Shown here in pieces: positions 16,149 to 24,079 of a stretch of 64,000 bases of DNA. Under the pieces are notes generated by a model, which did not search any database, was not told the origin of the DNA, and was given only the letters and a program-made list of their open reading frames with translations. The stretch's first letter is position 1. Every line of letters begins with the position of its first letter. A program made the position numbers and the translations under genes. The DNA is from Nocardiaceae bacterium (GTDB lineage Bacteria; Actinomycetota; Actinomycetes; Mycobacteriales; Mycobacteriaceae). The stretch is from contig JAJFUQ010000215.1 in the NCBI GenBank assembly GCA_021372355.1, positions 1 to 64,000 on the forward strand, in the 5' to 3' direction.

Positions 16149-17632
16149 CTGCAAACCCAGTCGAGTACCGAACCTATGGCTCCTGGCGGCGGCCGCGCTC
16201 GGCAGGCGTAGCTGGCCTAACGTTCGGCACCACGATGCTCGGCATCGCGGGAATCGTCATCCTCATGCTGATCGGACTGCTCTTCGGCTTCGGAGTCGCT
16301 GGCATCGCCACACTCCTCGCGGTCCTTGCATTCACCCCGCTCGTCATCTCGCTCGACGGCAGGTCCGGCTATGAAAGGGCACTCATCATGTGGCAGTTCC
16401 GCAAAGCTCGCCGACGCGGGGAGCACGTCTACGCCTCCGGTGCGTTCTCGCGTATCCCGGGTGGTCGCTACCGACTGCCGGGCGTCTTGGCTGAGACCGA
16501 GTGCTACGAAGCGGTCGATGCACAGAACCGGAGGTTCGGCATGATCCACATGCCGTCCAAGCACTGCTACACCGTGGTTCTCGAAGCGCACCCGCAAGGC
16601 GGGGAGAACTTCGATCAGGACACCCTGGACCAGGCGGTCGCGAACTGGGGCGCAATGCTTGCCGCAGCAGGAATGACGGGTGACATCGCCGGTATCGCAG
16701 CGACCGTCGAGACGCTTCCGCAGACCGGAATCGAACTCTACGAGACGGTGTCGCGGCAGGTTCGCGTTGACGCACCCCAGCTCGCGCGCGATGCGATGTA
16801 CCAGCTGGCAACGGGTTTGACGCTGGGCAGCTTGAAGCTGACGGCACGAATCGCGATCACGTTCGTCGCCCAAACTGCCGCGAGACGTAAGGACTGGACC
16901 GAACAAGCCGTCGAAATCGCCCGGCGACTGCCTGAGTTCACATCTGCAGCGGCGCGGGCGGGTGTTCCGGCGACACCGATGACGGCGAACGAAATCATGG
17001 GGTTCGTACGCCGCTCGTACGAGCCGGGTGTGCTCGAGGACATCGAACGGGCGCTGATGAGTGCGGACCCCGGCCTTGAGTGGGCCGACTGCGGGCCGCG
17101 CACCCAGCTCGAGGAGAAGGGTCACCTCGTTCACGACGGCGCCATCTCCGCGACGTGGGAAATGCGTTCGGCACCAGCAGGTTCAGTGTTCGAGCGGGTA
17201 CTACAGCGGCTCGTCGAACCCAACCCGGAACTGCCCGTCAAGCGCGTGACGATCATCTACCGGCCCCACTCGGCGGCAGAAGCCGCGGACACTGTGGACT
17301 CGGATTATCGGGATGCGCTCGCCGCCGTCACCGGATCGTCCGGTCTGGCGAAGGCGCAGGCTGAACTGGATGTGCAGTCAACCGCGCAGTCTCGGATCGC
17401 TCAAGCACGTGGTCATGGGTTGGTGCGATTCGGGCTGTTGGTAACGGTCACTCAGCCTGATGACACTGCGGATGTTCCTCGCGTTGATGCTCTCGTGCGG
17501 GATCTGGCGCATCAGTGCCGCCTAGTAGTACATCGTGCGCACTATTGGCAGGCTGCGGCTTTTGCCGCGAGCCTGGGTGTGGGAGTGATTCCGCCGGATC
17601 ACTCGACGATTCCGTCGATGTTGGCCGGATAG
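16145..17632 (+). CDS. SCO6880-family (PrgI-like) type IV secretion protein
   Basis: This 495-residue protein begins with a two-helix PrgI-like membrane domain (about residues 18-70, beginning 'EYRTYGSWRRPRSAG'). A large soluble region follows that resembles the N-terminal domain of VirB4 proteins without an ATPase site. SCO6880-type proteins are the actinobacterial form of the inner-membrane scaffold, with VirB4 split into this protein and a separate ATPase. The ATPase follows here with no gap (TAG then ATG). The ATG start is in an ATGA overlap. The frame is open upstream to 15767, but that part is antisense-like and overlaps the VirB6 gene. Confidence 0.85.
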   Translation: MTANPVEYRTYGSWRRPRSAGVAGLTFGTTMLGIAGIVILMLIGLLFGFGVAGIATLLAVLAFTPLVISLDGRSGYERALIMWQFRKARRRGEHVYASGAFSRIPGGRYRLPGVLAETECYEAVDAQNRRFGMIHMPSKHCYTVVLEAHPQGGENFDQDTLDQAVANWGAMLAAAGMTGDIAGIAATVETLPQTGIELYETVSRQVRVDAPQLARDAMYQLATGLTLGSLKLTARIAITFVAQTAARRKDWTEQAVEIARRLPEFTSAAARAGVPATPMTANEIMGFVRRSYEPGVLEDIERALMSADPGLEWADCGPRTQLEEKGHLVHDGAISATWEMRSAPAGSVFERVLQRLVEPNPELPVKRVTIIYRPHSAAEAADTVDSDYRDALAAVTGSSGLAKAQAELDVQSTAQSRIAQARGHGLVRFGLLVTVTQPDDTADVPRVDALVRDLAHQCRLVVHRAHYWQAAAFAASLGVGVIPPDHSTIPSMLAG

Positions 17633-19312
17633 ATGACCAGTCCCGCACGAATCAAGGTCATGTCCGACGACGAGATCGCTCTATTGGAGCGTCGTAGTGC
17701 GGCAGCAACAGGATTCCGCAGGGTTTGGCTGGACCTGCAGCTATCCCGCCAGCACGCACGTCGGGCAACACGCACCCGATTGGCGCGAGTTTCCGGCGAA
17801 TCGACCGACCGACCGGTGCTGCGAGTCGATGTGCACGGATTCGTCGGCCGCAGTGGTGGCCGGATGTCGACGCTCGCCCCGCCGCAGGAATACCGAGCCA
17901 CAACCGACCAGGTCGCCGGACTCTTCCCGTGGATCGTCGGTGCCAGCGCGCCCATCCTCGGCACTCCGCTCGGCGAGCACCTGTCGACAGGCGCCGCGGT
18001 GTGCTTCGACCCGCTATCGGCCTGGCGAGCAAAGGCAATGACGGCACCGAGCTGCTTCATCGTCGCACTCAACGGCTTCGGCAAGTCCACCTTGCTGCGC
18101 CGCCTCGCCTTGGGCGACATTGCTGCGGGCACGCGCGTGATCTGGCCAGGAGACGTCAAACCAGACGGCCGAAGGCTCACCGAACAGGTTGAGGGCGGGC
18201 AGATCATCGAGGTCGGCTACGGCGTCGGGTCGATCAATCCGCTCGATCTCGGACCGATCGGTGCCGCAATCGAGCAGCTGTCGGACCCACAGTTGCGTCG
18301 CGCGACGGAGTTCGCGCTCTGGCAGCGCCAGCTCAATATCGTGGCGGCGTTGATGGAGATCGTGCGTCGAGCTCCGTTGAAGGACTTCGAGGAAACGCTC
18401 CTCGCGTCCGCGATCCGGTTGCTGTACACCCCGCGCCGTGACGGAGGCGCTGGCTTCGACCGGAAGAACCCTGCGATCATCTCGGACTTGATCGACCTCA
18501 TCGTGAAGGGTCCGGAGGAGCTGCGCCAGGACGTCGTCGCCGACTCTGACCTCGAGTATCGGGAACAGACCAAACCGCTGCTGCGGACCCTCCGTGCCCT
18601 GATCAAAGGCCGATTCGGGGAGGTGTTCAACGGCCGCAACACAGTTCGCTTGAACGTGTCCGCGCCGTCGATCTGCCTCGACATGTCGTCGGTTCCACCC
18701 GGCGATGAGCTGATGCGCGGCGCCGTCCTGCTCGCGGGCTGGTCGGAAGCGTTCGCCACGATCGAGGCCGCGCACGTACTCGCCGATGCCGGGCTTGGTC
18801 CGAACCTGGCGTTCCACGTCCTCATGGACGAGCTGTGGCAGGTCTTGGCGTGCGGGCCGATGATGGTCGGCCGTATCGACGCGGTTCAACGCCTGCAGCG
18901 AACGATCGGTACCGCCATCACTGCTGTAACCCACAGTGTCGCCGAGATGAAGGCAGCTGGCGCGCTTGGCTTCGTCGAACGCAGCCGCGCCCGGATCATC
19001 GGGCCGGTGCCGCATGCGGAGATCGAGCGGCTGTCGGAGGTGATCAGCTTCAGCGAGAAGGAAAAAGAGATGATCACGTCCTGGTCGGACACTGCGGACC
19101 TGAACACCGTGATCGACCAGAAGCAGGCACGAGGCGGCGCGTCACCGATCGCGGCCGGAACCGGGCACTTCCTACTCAAGCTTGGCGAAGGTCGTCGGCC
19201 CGGCACACCGTTCCGCGTCGTGGTTCCCGAAGCCGAACGGGAAGCCGGGATTCACGAGACTGATGCTCGGCTGACGGCCGCTGACCGAGACCGTACGGCG
19301 GCATCCGCGTGA
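17633..19312 (+). CDS. VirB4-like conjugation ATPase
   Basis: This 559-residue protein has a Walker A 'LNGFGKST' near residue 148 and a Walker B 'FHVLMDELWQVL' near 400. A later stretch, 'AVTHSVAEMKAAGALGFVERSRARIIG', is typical of VirB4/TraC ATPases checking substrate state. It powers assembly of the transfer channel and pilus-like structures at the inner face of the membrane. It follows the SCO6880-type gene directly. Length is shorter than a full VirB4 because the N-terminal domain is encoded by the previous gene. The gene looks intact. Confidence 0.88.
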   Translation: MTSPARIKVMSDDEIALLERRSAAATGFRRVWLDLQLSRQHARRATRTRLARVSGESTDRPVLRVDVHGFVGRSGGRMSTLAPPQEYRATTDQVAGLFPWIVGASAPILGTPLGEHLSTGAAVCFDPLSAWRAKAMTAPSCFIVALNGFGKSTLLRRLALGDIAAGTRVIWPGDVKPDGRRLTEQVEGGQIIEVGYGVGSINPLDLGPIGAAIEQLSDPQLRRATEFALWQRQLNIVAALMEIVRRAPLKDFEETLLASAIRLLYTPRRDGGAGFDRKNPAIISDLIDLIVKGPEELRQDVVADSDLEYREQTKPLLRTLRALIKGRFGEVFNGRNTVRLNVSAPSICLDMSSVPPGDELMRGAVLLAGWSEAFATIEAAHVLADAGLGPNLAFHVLMDELWQVLACGPMMVGRIDAVQRLQRTIGTAITAVTHSVAEMKAAGALGFVERSRARIIGPVPHAEIERLSEVISFSEKEKEMITSWSDTADLNTVIDQKQARGGASPIAAGTGHFLLKLGEGRRPGTPFRVVVPEAEREAGIHETDARLTAADRDRTAASA

Positions 19313-19343
19313 CCGAGCTTTTAAGCCGAAGTTCCTGGCTGCG

Positions 19344-20921
19344 GTGGGGATTGTGAGTGTCCCGCTGTTGCTCTTGCTGCTCACCGTTGGCAGCGACGAG
19401 CCAACACCGATCGGCTGTGGCATTCCCAGTGGGGGAGACCGGCTCGCGCCGGCTGGGTCGTTCGTAAAACCGGTCGACCCGTCGACCGTCACGTTCACCT
19501 CGGGGTTCGGGCAGCGCACCGATCCACCTGGCTTTCACCAAGGCATCGACCTTGCCGGCCAGGTGGGAACGCCGATCTTTGCCGCGGCGGACGGTGTCGT
19601 CGTCGCGGCGGGACCTGCTCAGGGTTTTGGCCATTGGATAGTGATCGACCACCAGCTGAATGGTCAGCTCACCTCTTCCGTGTACGGCCACATGTATGCC
19701 GACGGCGTTCTCGTCAGCCAAGGCGATCGCGTTCGTGCAGGCCAGCACATCGCCAACATTGGGAACGATGGCGGATCGACCGGTGCTCATCTGCATTTCG
19801 AGATCTGGCCGGGCGGTCGTCTTGCGGGCGGTAAAGCGATCGACCCGAAGCCTCAGTTCGACAATGCGCCGGCGCCTGGCGAAGCCGGGTCGACGGACAC
19901 GCTCGCCGGTGCGGTGGCTCCCGCGCCTGGTGGAGGCGATCTCTCGAATCCGATTCCGGCGTCGATCGGCAGCGAGGCCAATCTGCAGGTTGACGCTCAA
20001 CGGCTGATGCGTGCGGTGCATCAGCGCTTTCCACAAATCACCTCGCTCGGCGGATGGCGTGCCGACGGGCAAGGCGTTGCTGATCACCCGGACGGGCGCG
20101 CGGTCGACGTCATGATCCCTAACTACGAAACCGGCGCTGGGGTTGAGTTGGGCAACGCCGTGCGGGATTGGGTCTTGTCTAACGCAGAGTTCTTCCACGT
20201 CGAGTACGTGATCTGGCGACAGACCTACTACACGCCTGGGCAGTCGGGATCGGCGATGGAAGATCGCGGTTCTCCGACCGCGAATCACTTCGACCACGTG
20301 CACGTCACCGTCGCCGGCGGCGGCCACGACGACGCATCGACCGCGTGGGGTGTTGCGCCGGAAGGAACAGCACCGGCGCCGGCAGTGACGGGTTCATGCG
20401 AAGACAGCACGGCGGGGGAGTCCGGGACCGATGTCCGCGCTGGATCAGTTCCAGGTGAGTTTCTGCCGTGGCTTCGACAAGCAGGATCGCTTTGTCCGCA
20501 GATCAGAGCGAGCCTGTTGGCCGCGCAGATCCAGCAGGAATCTGCGTTCAACCCGCAGGCTGTCTCCAGTGCCGGCGCTCAAGGTGCCGCGCAGTTCATG
20601 CCCGGAACGTGGCCCGCTTACGGACGCGATGACGACGGGAACGGACAAGCCTCGCCGTTCGACGTTGGCGATGCCGTCATGGCCCAAGGCCGATACATGT
20701 GCGCGATCGCGAAGACCATCGACCAGGCGATTTCGGATGGTCGCGTCAAGGCACCCGACGGTCCTGAGCAGCTGTACCTCGCTGCGTACAACGCCGGTGA
20801 GGGAGCAGTTCTGTCGGCCGGCGGGATGCCGTCGGGCGGTGACTACACCACCCAAACCCAACCCTATGCCGACCGAATCCTCGCGATGGAACCGTCGTTC
20901 CGTGCTTCGACTGCCTCATGA
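19344..20921 (+). CDS. M23 endopeptidase - lytic transglycosylase of the transfer machine
   Basis: This protein has 525 residues. A hydrophobic N-terminus is followed by a LytM/M23 metallopeptidase domain (about 45-165; zinc-site motifs 'HQGIDLAG' and 'GAHLHFEIWPG'). A middle domain (about 210-330) has 'DHPDGRAVDVMI' and 'NHFDHVHVTV'. The C-terminal SLT lytic transglycosylase domain (about 375-515) has 'IQQESAFNPQAVSSAGAQGAAQFMPGTW' with a catalytic Glu. It would open peptidoglycan for the secretion channel. The GTG at 19344 has no ribosome site. Adding one base to the T-run at 19319-19322 would join the frame to the GTG at 19309 that overlaps the previous stop, giving a better signal peptide, so the true start may be obscured by a deletion. 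Confidence 0.85.
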   Translation: MGIVSVPLLLLLLTVGSDEPTPIGCGIPSGGDRLAPAGSFVKPVDPSTVTFTSGFGQRTDPPGFHQGIDLAGQVGTPIFAAADGVVVAAGPAQGFGHWIVIDHQLNGQLTSSVYGHMYADGVLVSQGDRVRAGQHIANIGNDGGSTGAHLHFEIWPGGRLAGGKAIDPKPQFDNAPAPGEAGSTDTLAGAVAPAPGGGDLSNPIPASIGSEANLQVDAQRLMRAVHQRFPQITSLGGWRADGQGVADHPDGRAVDVMIPNYETGAGVELGNAVRDWVLSNAEFFHVEYVIWRQTYYTPGQSGSAMEDRGSPTANHFDHVHVTVAGGGHDDASTAWGVAPEGTAPAPAVTGSCEDSTAGESGTDVRAGSVPGEFLPWLRQAGSLCPQIRASLLAAQIQQESAFNPQAVSSAGAQGAAQFMPGTWPAYGRDDDGNGQASPFDVGDAVMAQGRYMCAIAKTIDQAISDGRVKAPDGPEQLYLAAYNAGEGAVLSAGGMPSGGDYTTQTQPYADRILAMEPSFRASTAS

Positions 20922-20932
20922 AGGGACTTGAT

Positions 20933-21466
20933 GTGAAAGCCCGAGTGCTAGCCGTACTGCTGGCGGCTGCCGTTCTTGCCGGATGCGGGAACGATACCGA
21001 GCTCGCCAGCGACGATCATGCCCACATCGATCCGCTCAATCCGAGGCACATGACACCTAACCAGGTCGCGACAACCGCGATGGGCGTCATCCTGTCGTGG
21101 AAACCGGCCAAGGACTCGTCGTCAACGGATGCGTTCCGGAGGGCGCAGCGCTGGCTAGGAGGGGAGCTCCTGGAGGCAGCCCGAGTCACGACCACCGCCG
21201 AATCTGAGGTCCGGCCCGATCCGCGCTGGGCGGTTTGGCGGGAGTCGCGTGACGTGATCAGCGCCGCCTGCATTCGTTCGGATTCGACACCAAACGCCCC
21301 CGCTGGAATGCGGACGGTCGTCATCGACGTCACCTGCACCCAGAACGTCCTGCACTCGTCCGGTGCAATCACTCCGCTGACACCAGAGACCTGGCGGGTC
21401 TCCGTCACGAAAACCGAGGGCGGGTGGCTGCTCACCGACTATCGCTTTCAGAGAGAGGACAAGTAG
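20933..21466 (+). CDS. Lipoprotein of the conjugation operon
   Basis: This 177-residue protein has a lipoprotein signal: basic start, hydrophobic 'VLAVLLAAAVLAGC' and Cys at about residue 18. It would be lipidated and held on the outer face of the membrane. GTG 20933 is preferred because AAGGGA sits six bases upstream; an ATG at 20918 overlaps the previous stop and is the alternative. The mature part has no recognised domain. Lipoproteins at this place in the operon may be structural, or may act in exclusion or coupling to the cell wall. Confidence 0.75.
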   Translation: MKARVLAVLLAAAVLAGCGNDTELASDDHAHIDPLNPRHMTPNQVATTAMGVILSWKPAKDSSSTDAFRRAQRWLGGELLEAARVTTTAESEVRPDPRWAVWRESRDVISAACIRSDSTPNAPAGMRTVVIDVTCTQNVLHSSGAITPLTPETWRVSVTKTEGGWLLTDYRFQREDK

Positions 21467-23322
21467 TGCCGCCACAGATCAGAGCCGAACGTCCCCACGG
21501 CAATAGCGACGTCGCGACGCTGAAGCTGCTCGGCGTCGTCATCCCGCTGTCGTTTCTGCCGGTGCTGGCCTTTCGATTTGCGGGGGAGCCGCTCAGCAAC
21601 GGGGCCTGGAACCCGCTGGGCCTGTTAGCGCTGTTGGCGACCGGGAAGCGGGCGTGGCCTCTAGCTGCGACGATAATCCTGATCGCCTTGGTCGTCGTTG
21701 TCTTCGTAGCAGTTGTTGGCGTTGCGTTGTGGTGGGGTAAGCAGCGCTTCAGCGTCGCCGAGACTGCGAGCGATCGCCGCCTGGACCGGCTTGCCGCCAC
21801 GATGCCTGCACCCCGCTCCGTACGGGAAACGTCGCCTGCGTACCTTGCTCAGACTGCCGATCGCCTTGCCGGTTCGATCCCAAGCGAACATCCGGCTCGG
21901 AACGGCCTTCTGGTCGGTGTGACGGTCGCCGGCCGACGCGAGCTCCGTTCGCCTTGGGAGTGGGTGATCATCGCCATCGCAGGTGCGCGAATGGGTAAAA
22001 CCGCGGCGCTGGCAATTCCTGCGGCGTGCGCCGCACCCGGGGCATTAGTGGCCACCAGCAATAAGAAGGACTTGTACACCCACACCGCAGGCGTCCGTTC
22101 AGTGCAGGGCAGGGTTTGGCTTTTCGATCTTCAGGGCGTCACGACCGGAAACCCGCGTTCGCGAGCGACGTTCTGGTTCAACCCGCTGCTGCCCGTAGTG
22201 GACCTGCCGTCCGCGAAAGTCGTTGGCGGCTATTTCATTTCCTCGGCCGTCGCCGAGAACGCTCGGGTCGACGCCTACTTCGACGGAAACGCTCGCGACC
22301 TGCTCGGTTCGTACATCCTCGCGGCCGCTCTCGCCAGTGGCGATCTGCGGCACGTCGTCGAATGGCTGATCGACACACAGTCTCGGGTTCCGGTCACTGT
22401 TCTGGAGACGCACGGCTACCGCGGGCTCGCCGAGACGATGCGGGGAAAACAGGCTGTCAATGCTCGTCAGCGTGACGGCTTCTACGACATGGCGCGGCGT
22501 TTCTTGGCGCCGCTCGACGAGCCCCGGTTCGCCGAGGCGGTGCTGCCGTGTCGACGAACGGTCATCGGTGTCGACATGAACCAGCAGCTCACGTTCATGC
22601 CTGGTGAATACGTGCATCGGCTCGAGGAGTTCAATCCCCCGGAGTTCGTCCGCATCGGCATTGACACGGTGTACGCACTGTCGAAGGAGGGCGAGGACAG
22701 CGCTTCGGCGATCGCAACTGCGCTGATCGGAGCAATTCTGGAAGCCGCTGACCACCATGGCGCAGCCCAGCCGTCGGGTCGGCTCGACGTGCCGTTGGTC
22801 GCTGTGCTCGATGAGGCGGCCAACATCTGCCGACTGCAGCAGCTCCCGGATTGGTACTCGCACTACGGATCTCGCGGAATCATCCCGATCACGATCCTGC
22901 AGTCGCCGTCGCAGGGAAAGCGGGTGTGGGGCGAAACCCGTTATGCCGCAATGTGTGATGCAGCGAACCTGGAGTGGTACGGCGGCAACGTCGCCGACGA
23001 CGGCTACCTCGACAGCCTTTCGAAGTCCATCGGCGACCACTATGTGCGCACCGAGTCGCACACCGCGTCGCTCGGCGTGTTCAACGGGGGAGCGGGCAGT
23101 CGTCAGGCCGGATGGGAACGGGAACGAATCTTCGATACCTCCGATCTGAAGGCGCTTCCATCCGGTCGGGCGATCGTCACCCTGGCCGGTTCGAAACCGC
23201 TTCTCGTTCGGAAGGTGTTCTGGCAGGACACACCTTGGGCTGAGCGGATCGAGCAGTCAGTGTGCGACTACTCCGGCGCGGTTCGACAGGTTTCTCCGGG
23301 AGGCGAGTCGCGTGAGCTTTGA
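21466..23322 (+). CDS. VirD4/TraG-type coupling protein
   Basis: This 618-residue protein has two N-terminal hydrophobic helices (about 20-40 and 65-95). Walker A is 'AIAGARMGKTAAL' near residue 180 and Walker B is 'VAVLDEAANICRL' near 445, followed by 'ITILQSPSQGKRVWGE'. This is the type IV coupling protein fold that brings the relaxase-DNA complex to the channel. GTG 21466 overlaps the preceding TAG (TAGTG); the frame extends upstream to 21424, but that part is in the previous gene. It ends inside the next gene. Confidence 0.88.
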   Translation: MPPQIRAERPHGNSDVATLKLLGVVIPLSFLPVLAFRFAGEPLSNGAWNPLGLLALLATGKRAWPLAATIILIALVVVVFVAVVGVALWWGKQRFSVAETASDRRLDRLAATMPAPRSVRETSPAYLAQTADRLAGSIPSEHPARNGLLVGVTVAGRRELRSPWEWVIIAIAGARMGKTAALAIPAACAAPGALVATSNKKDLYTHTAGVRSVQGRVWLFDLQGVTTGNPRSRATFWFNPLLPVVDLPSAKVVGGYFISSAVAENARVDAYFDGNARDLLGSYILAAALASGDLRHVVEWLIDTQSRVPVTVLETHGYRGLAETMRGKQAVNARQRDGFYDMARRFLAPLDEPRFAEAVLPCRRTVIGVDMNQQLTFMPGEYVHRLEEFNPPEFVRIGIDTVYALSKEGEDSASAIATALIGAILEAADHHGAAQPSGRLDVPLVAVLDEAANICRLQQLPDWYSHYGSRGIIPITILQSPSQGKRVWGETRYAAMCDAANLEWYGGNVADDGYLDSLSKSIGDHYVRTESHTASLGVFNGGAGSRQAGWERERIFDTSDLKALPSGRAIVTLAGSKPLLVRKVFWQDTPWAERIEQSVCDYSGAVRQVSPGGESREL

Positions 23323-23770
23323 TGTCGACGACGACTGGGAAGCCCCCGAGCCCCCGGTCCCGGAGGAGCCGAAGCGACCGAAGTTCAAGTACGCCAACGT
23401 CTACGAGTGGGTTGAGCAGTGGCTCTCGCGGACGATTCGGCGTGAGATGAATCCGCTTGCAGGAGCTGGGTTGTCGTGGGATCACCGGTGGTGGGCCTAT
23501 CCGGAAGTCGTTGCACGGCTGTCCTCCCTCCACCTTGCGTGGGAAGAAGCTCGCTCGTCGAAGGACCTCAGCGCAATGTCTTCTTGGTGGCTGCACCACC
23601 TCGACCCTCACCTGCGGGTGATCTTCGACTCCGAGCATGGTCCGATGTCACACGCCAATCGTGAGAACACGTTCCTCGGCTGGCCGGCTCTGCCGGTCGC
23701 GCCGGCACCGCCCGAGGTGAAAGCGGTGACGCTTGGGTTGCTCACGGGCGATGAGCCGCCGACGATGTAA
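23312..23770 (+). CDS. DUF4913 protein
   Basis: This 152-residue soluble protein has an acidic Pro-rich N-terminus and a Trp-rich body ('NVYEWVEQWLSRTIRREMNP', 'WDHRWWAYPEVVARLSSLHLAWEEAR', 'SSWWLHHLDPHLRVIFD'). This is the DUF4913 pattern, repeatedly found beside coupling-protein genes in actinobacterial conjugative elements. Function unknown; a relaxosome or coupling accessory role is inferred. GTG 23312 overlaps the coupling protein gene by 11 bases. It is the last gene of the plus-strand transfer operon. Confidence 0.8.
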   Translation: MSFDVDDDWEAPEPPVPEEPKRPKFKYANVYEWVEQWLSRTIRREMNPLAGAGLSWDHRWWAYPEVVARLSSLHLAWEEARSSKDLSAMSSWWLHHLDPHLRVIFDSEHGPMSHANRENTFLGWPALPVAPAPPEVKAVTLGLLTGDEPPTM

Positions 23771-23862
23771 TGCCTTGAATCGGCCAACAAGGAAATTCGA
23801 CGTCGGGCGAGCAGAGCTCATGCGAATCTAGGCTCAGCATTCGTGCGAGAAACGGGGGAACC

Positions 23863-24045
23863 ATGGCCGGAAAGTTTGAGCTTTACACAGACAAGGCAGG
23901 TAAGTACCGCTTCCGCCTTAAGGCCAGCAATGGCCAGGTCATCGCCGTTGGCGAAGCCTACGAATCGAAGGCCGCTGCGAAGAATGGCATCGAGTCCGTC
24001 AAGAAGAATGCTCCAGACGCAACGGTCGTTGAAGTAGAGAGTTGA
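23863..24045 (+). CDS. YegP-like (DUF1508) small protein
   Basis: This 60-residue protein reads as one complete DUF1508/YegP unit: 'FELYTDKAGKYRFRLKASNG', 'GEAYESKAAAKNGIESVKKNA'. A GGGGGA ribosome site precedes the ATG. The family has no settled function. It stands alone between the transfer operon and the convergent relaxase gene. Lysine content is higher than in its neighbours. Confidence 0.85.
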   Translation: MAGKFELYTDKAGKYRFRLKASNGQVIAVGEAYESKAAAKNGIESVKKNAPDATVVEVES

Positions 24046-24079
24046 TCGCGGCAATACAGATGCGATCGACGGCCTCTCA

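Noticed and set aside
16217-17134. Minus-strand open frame of about 300 codons inside the SCO6880-type gene
   Set aside because: Shadow of the coding frame in G+C-rich DNA; no family resemblance.
18014-19015. Minus-strand open frame of 333 codons inside the VirB4-like gene
   Set aside because: Antisense shadow; His/Arg/Asp-rich and without a start signal.
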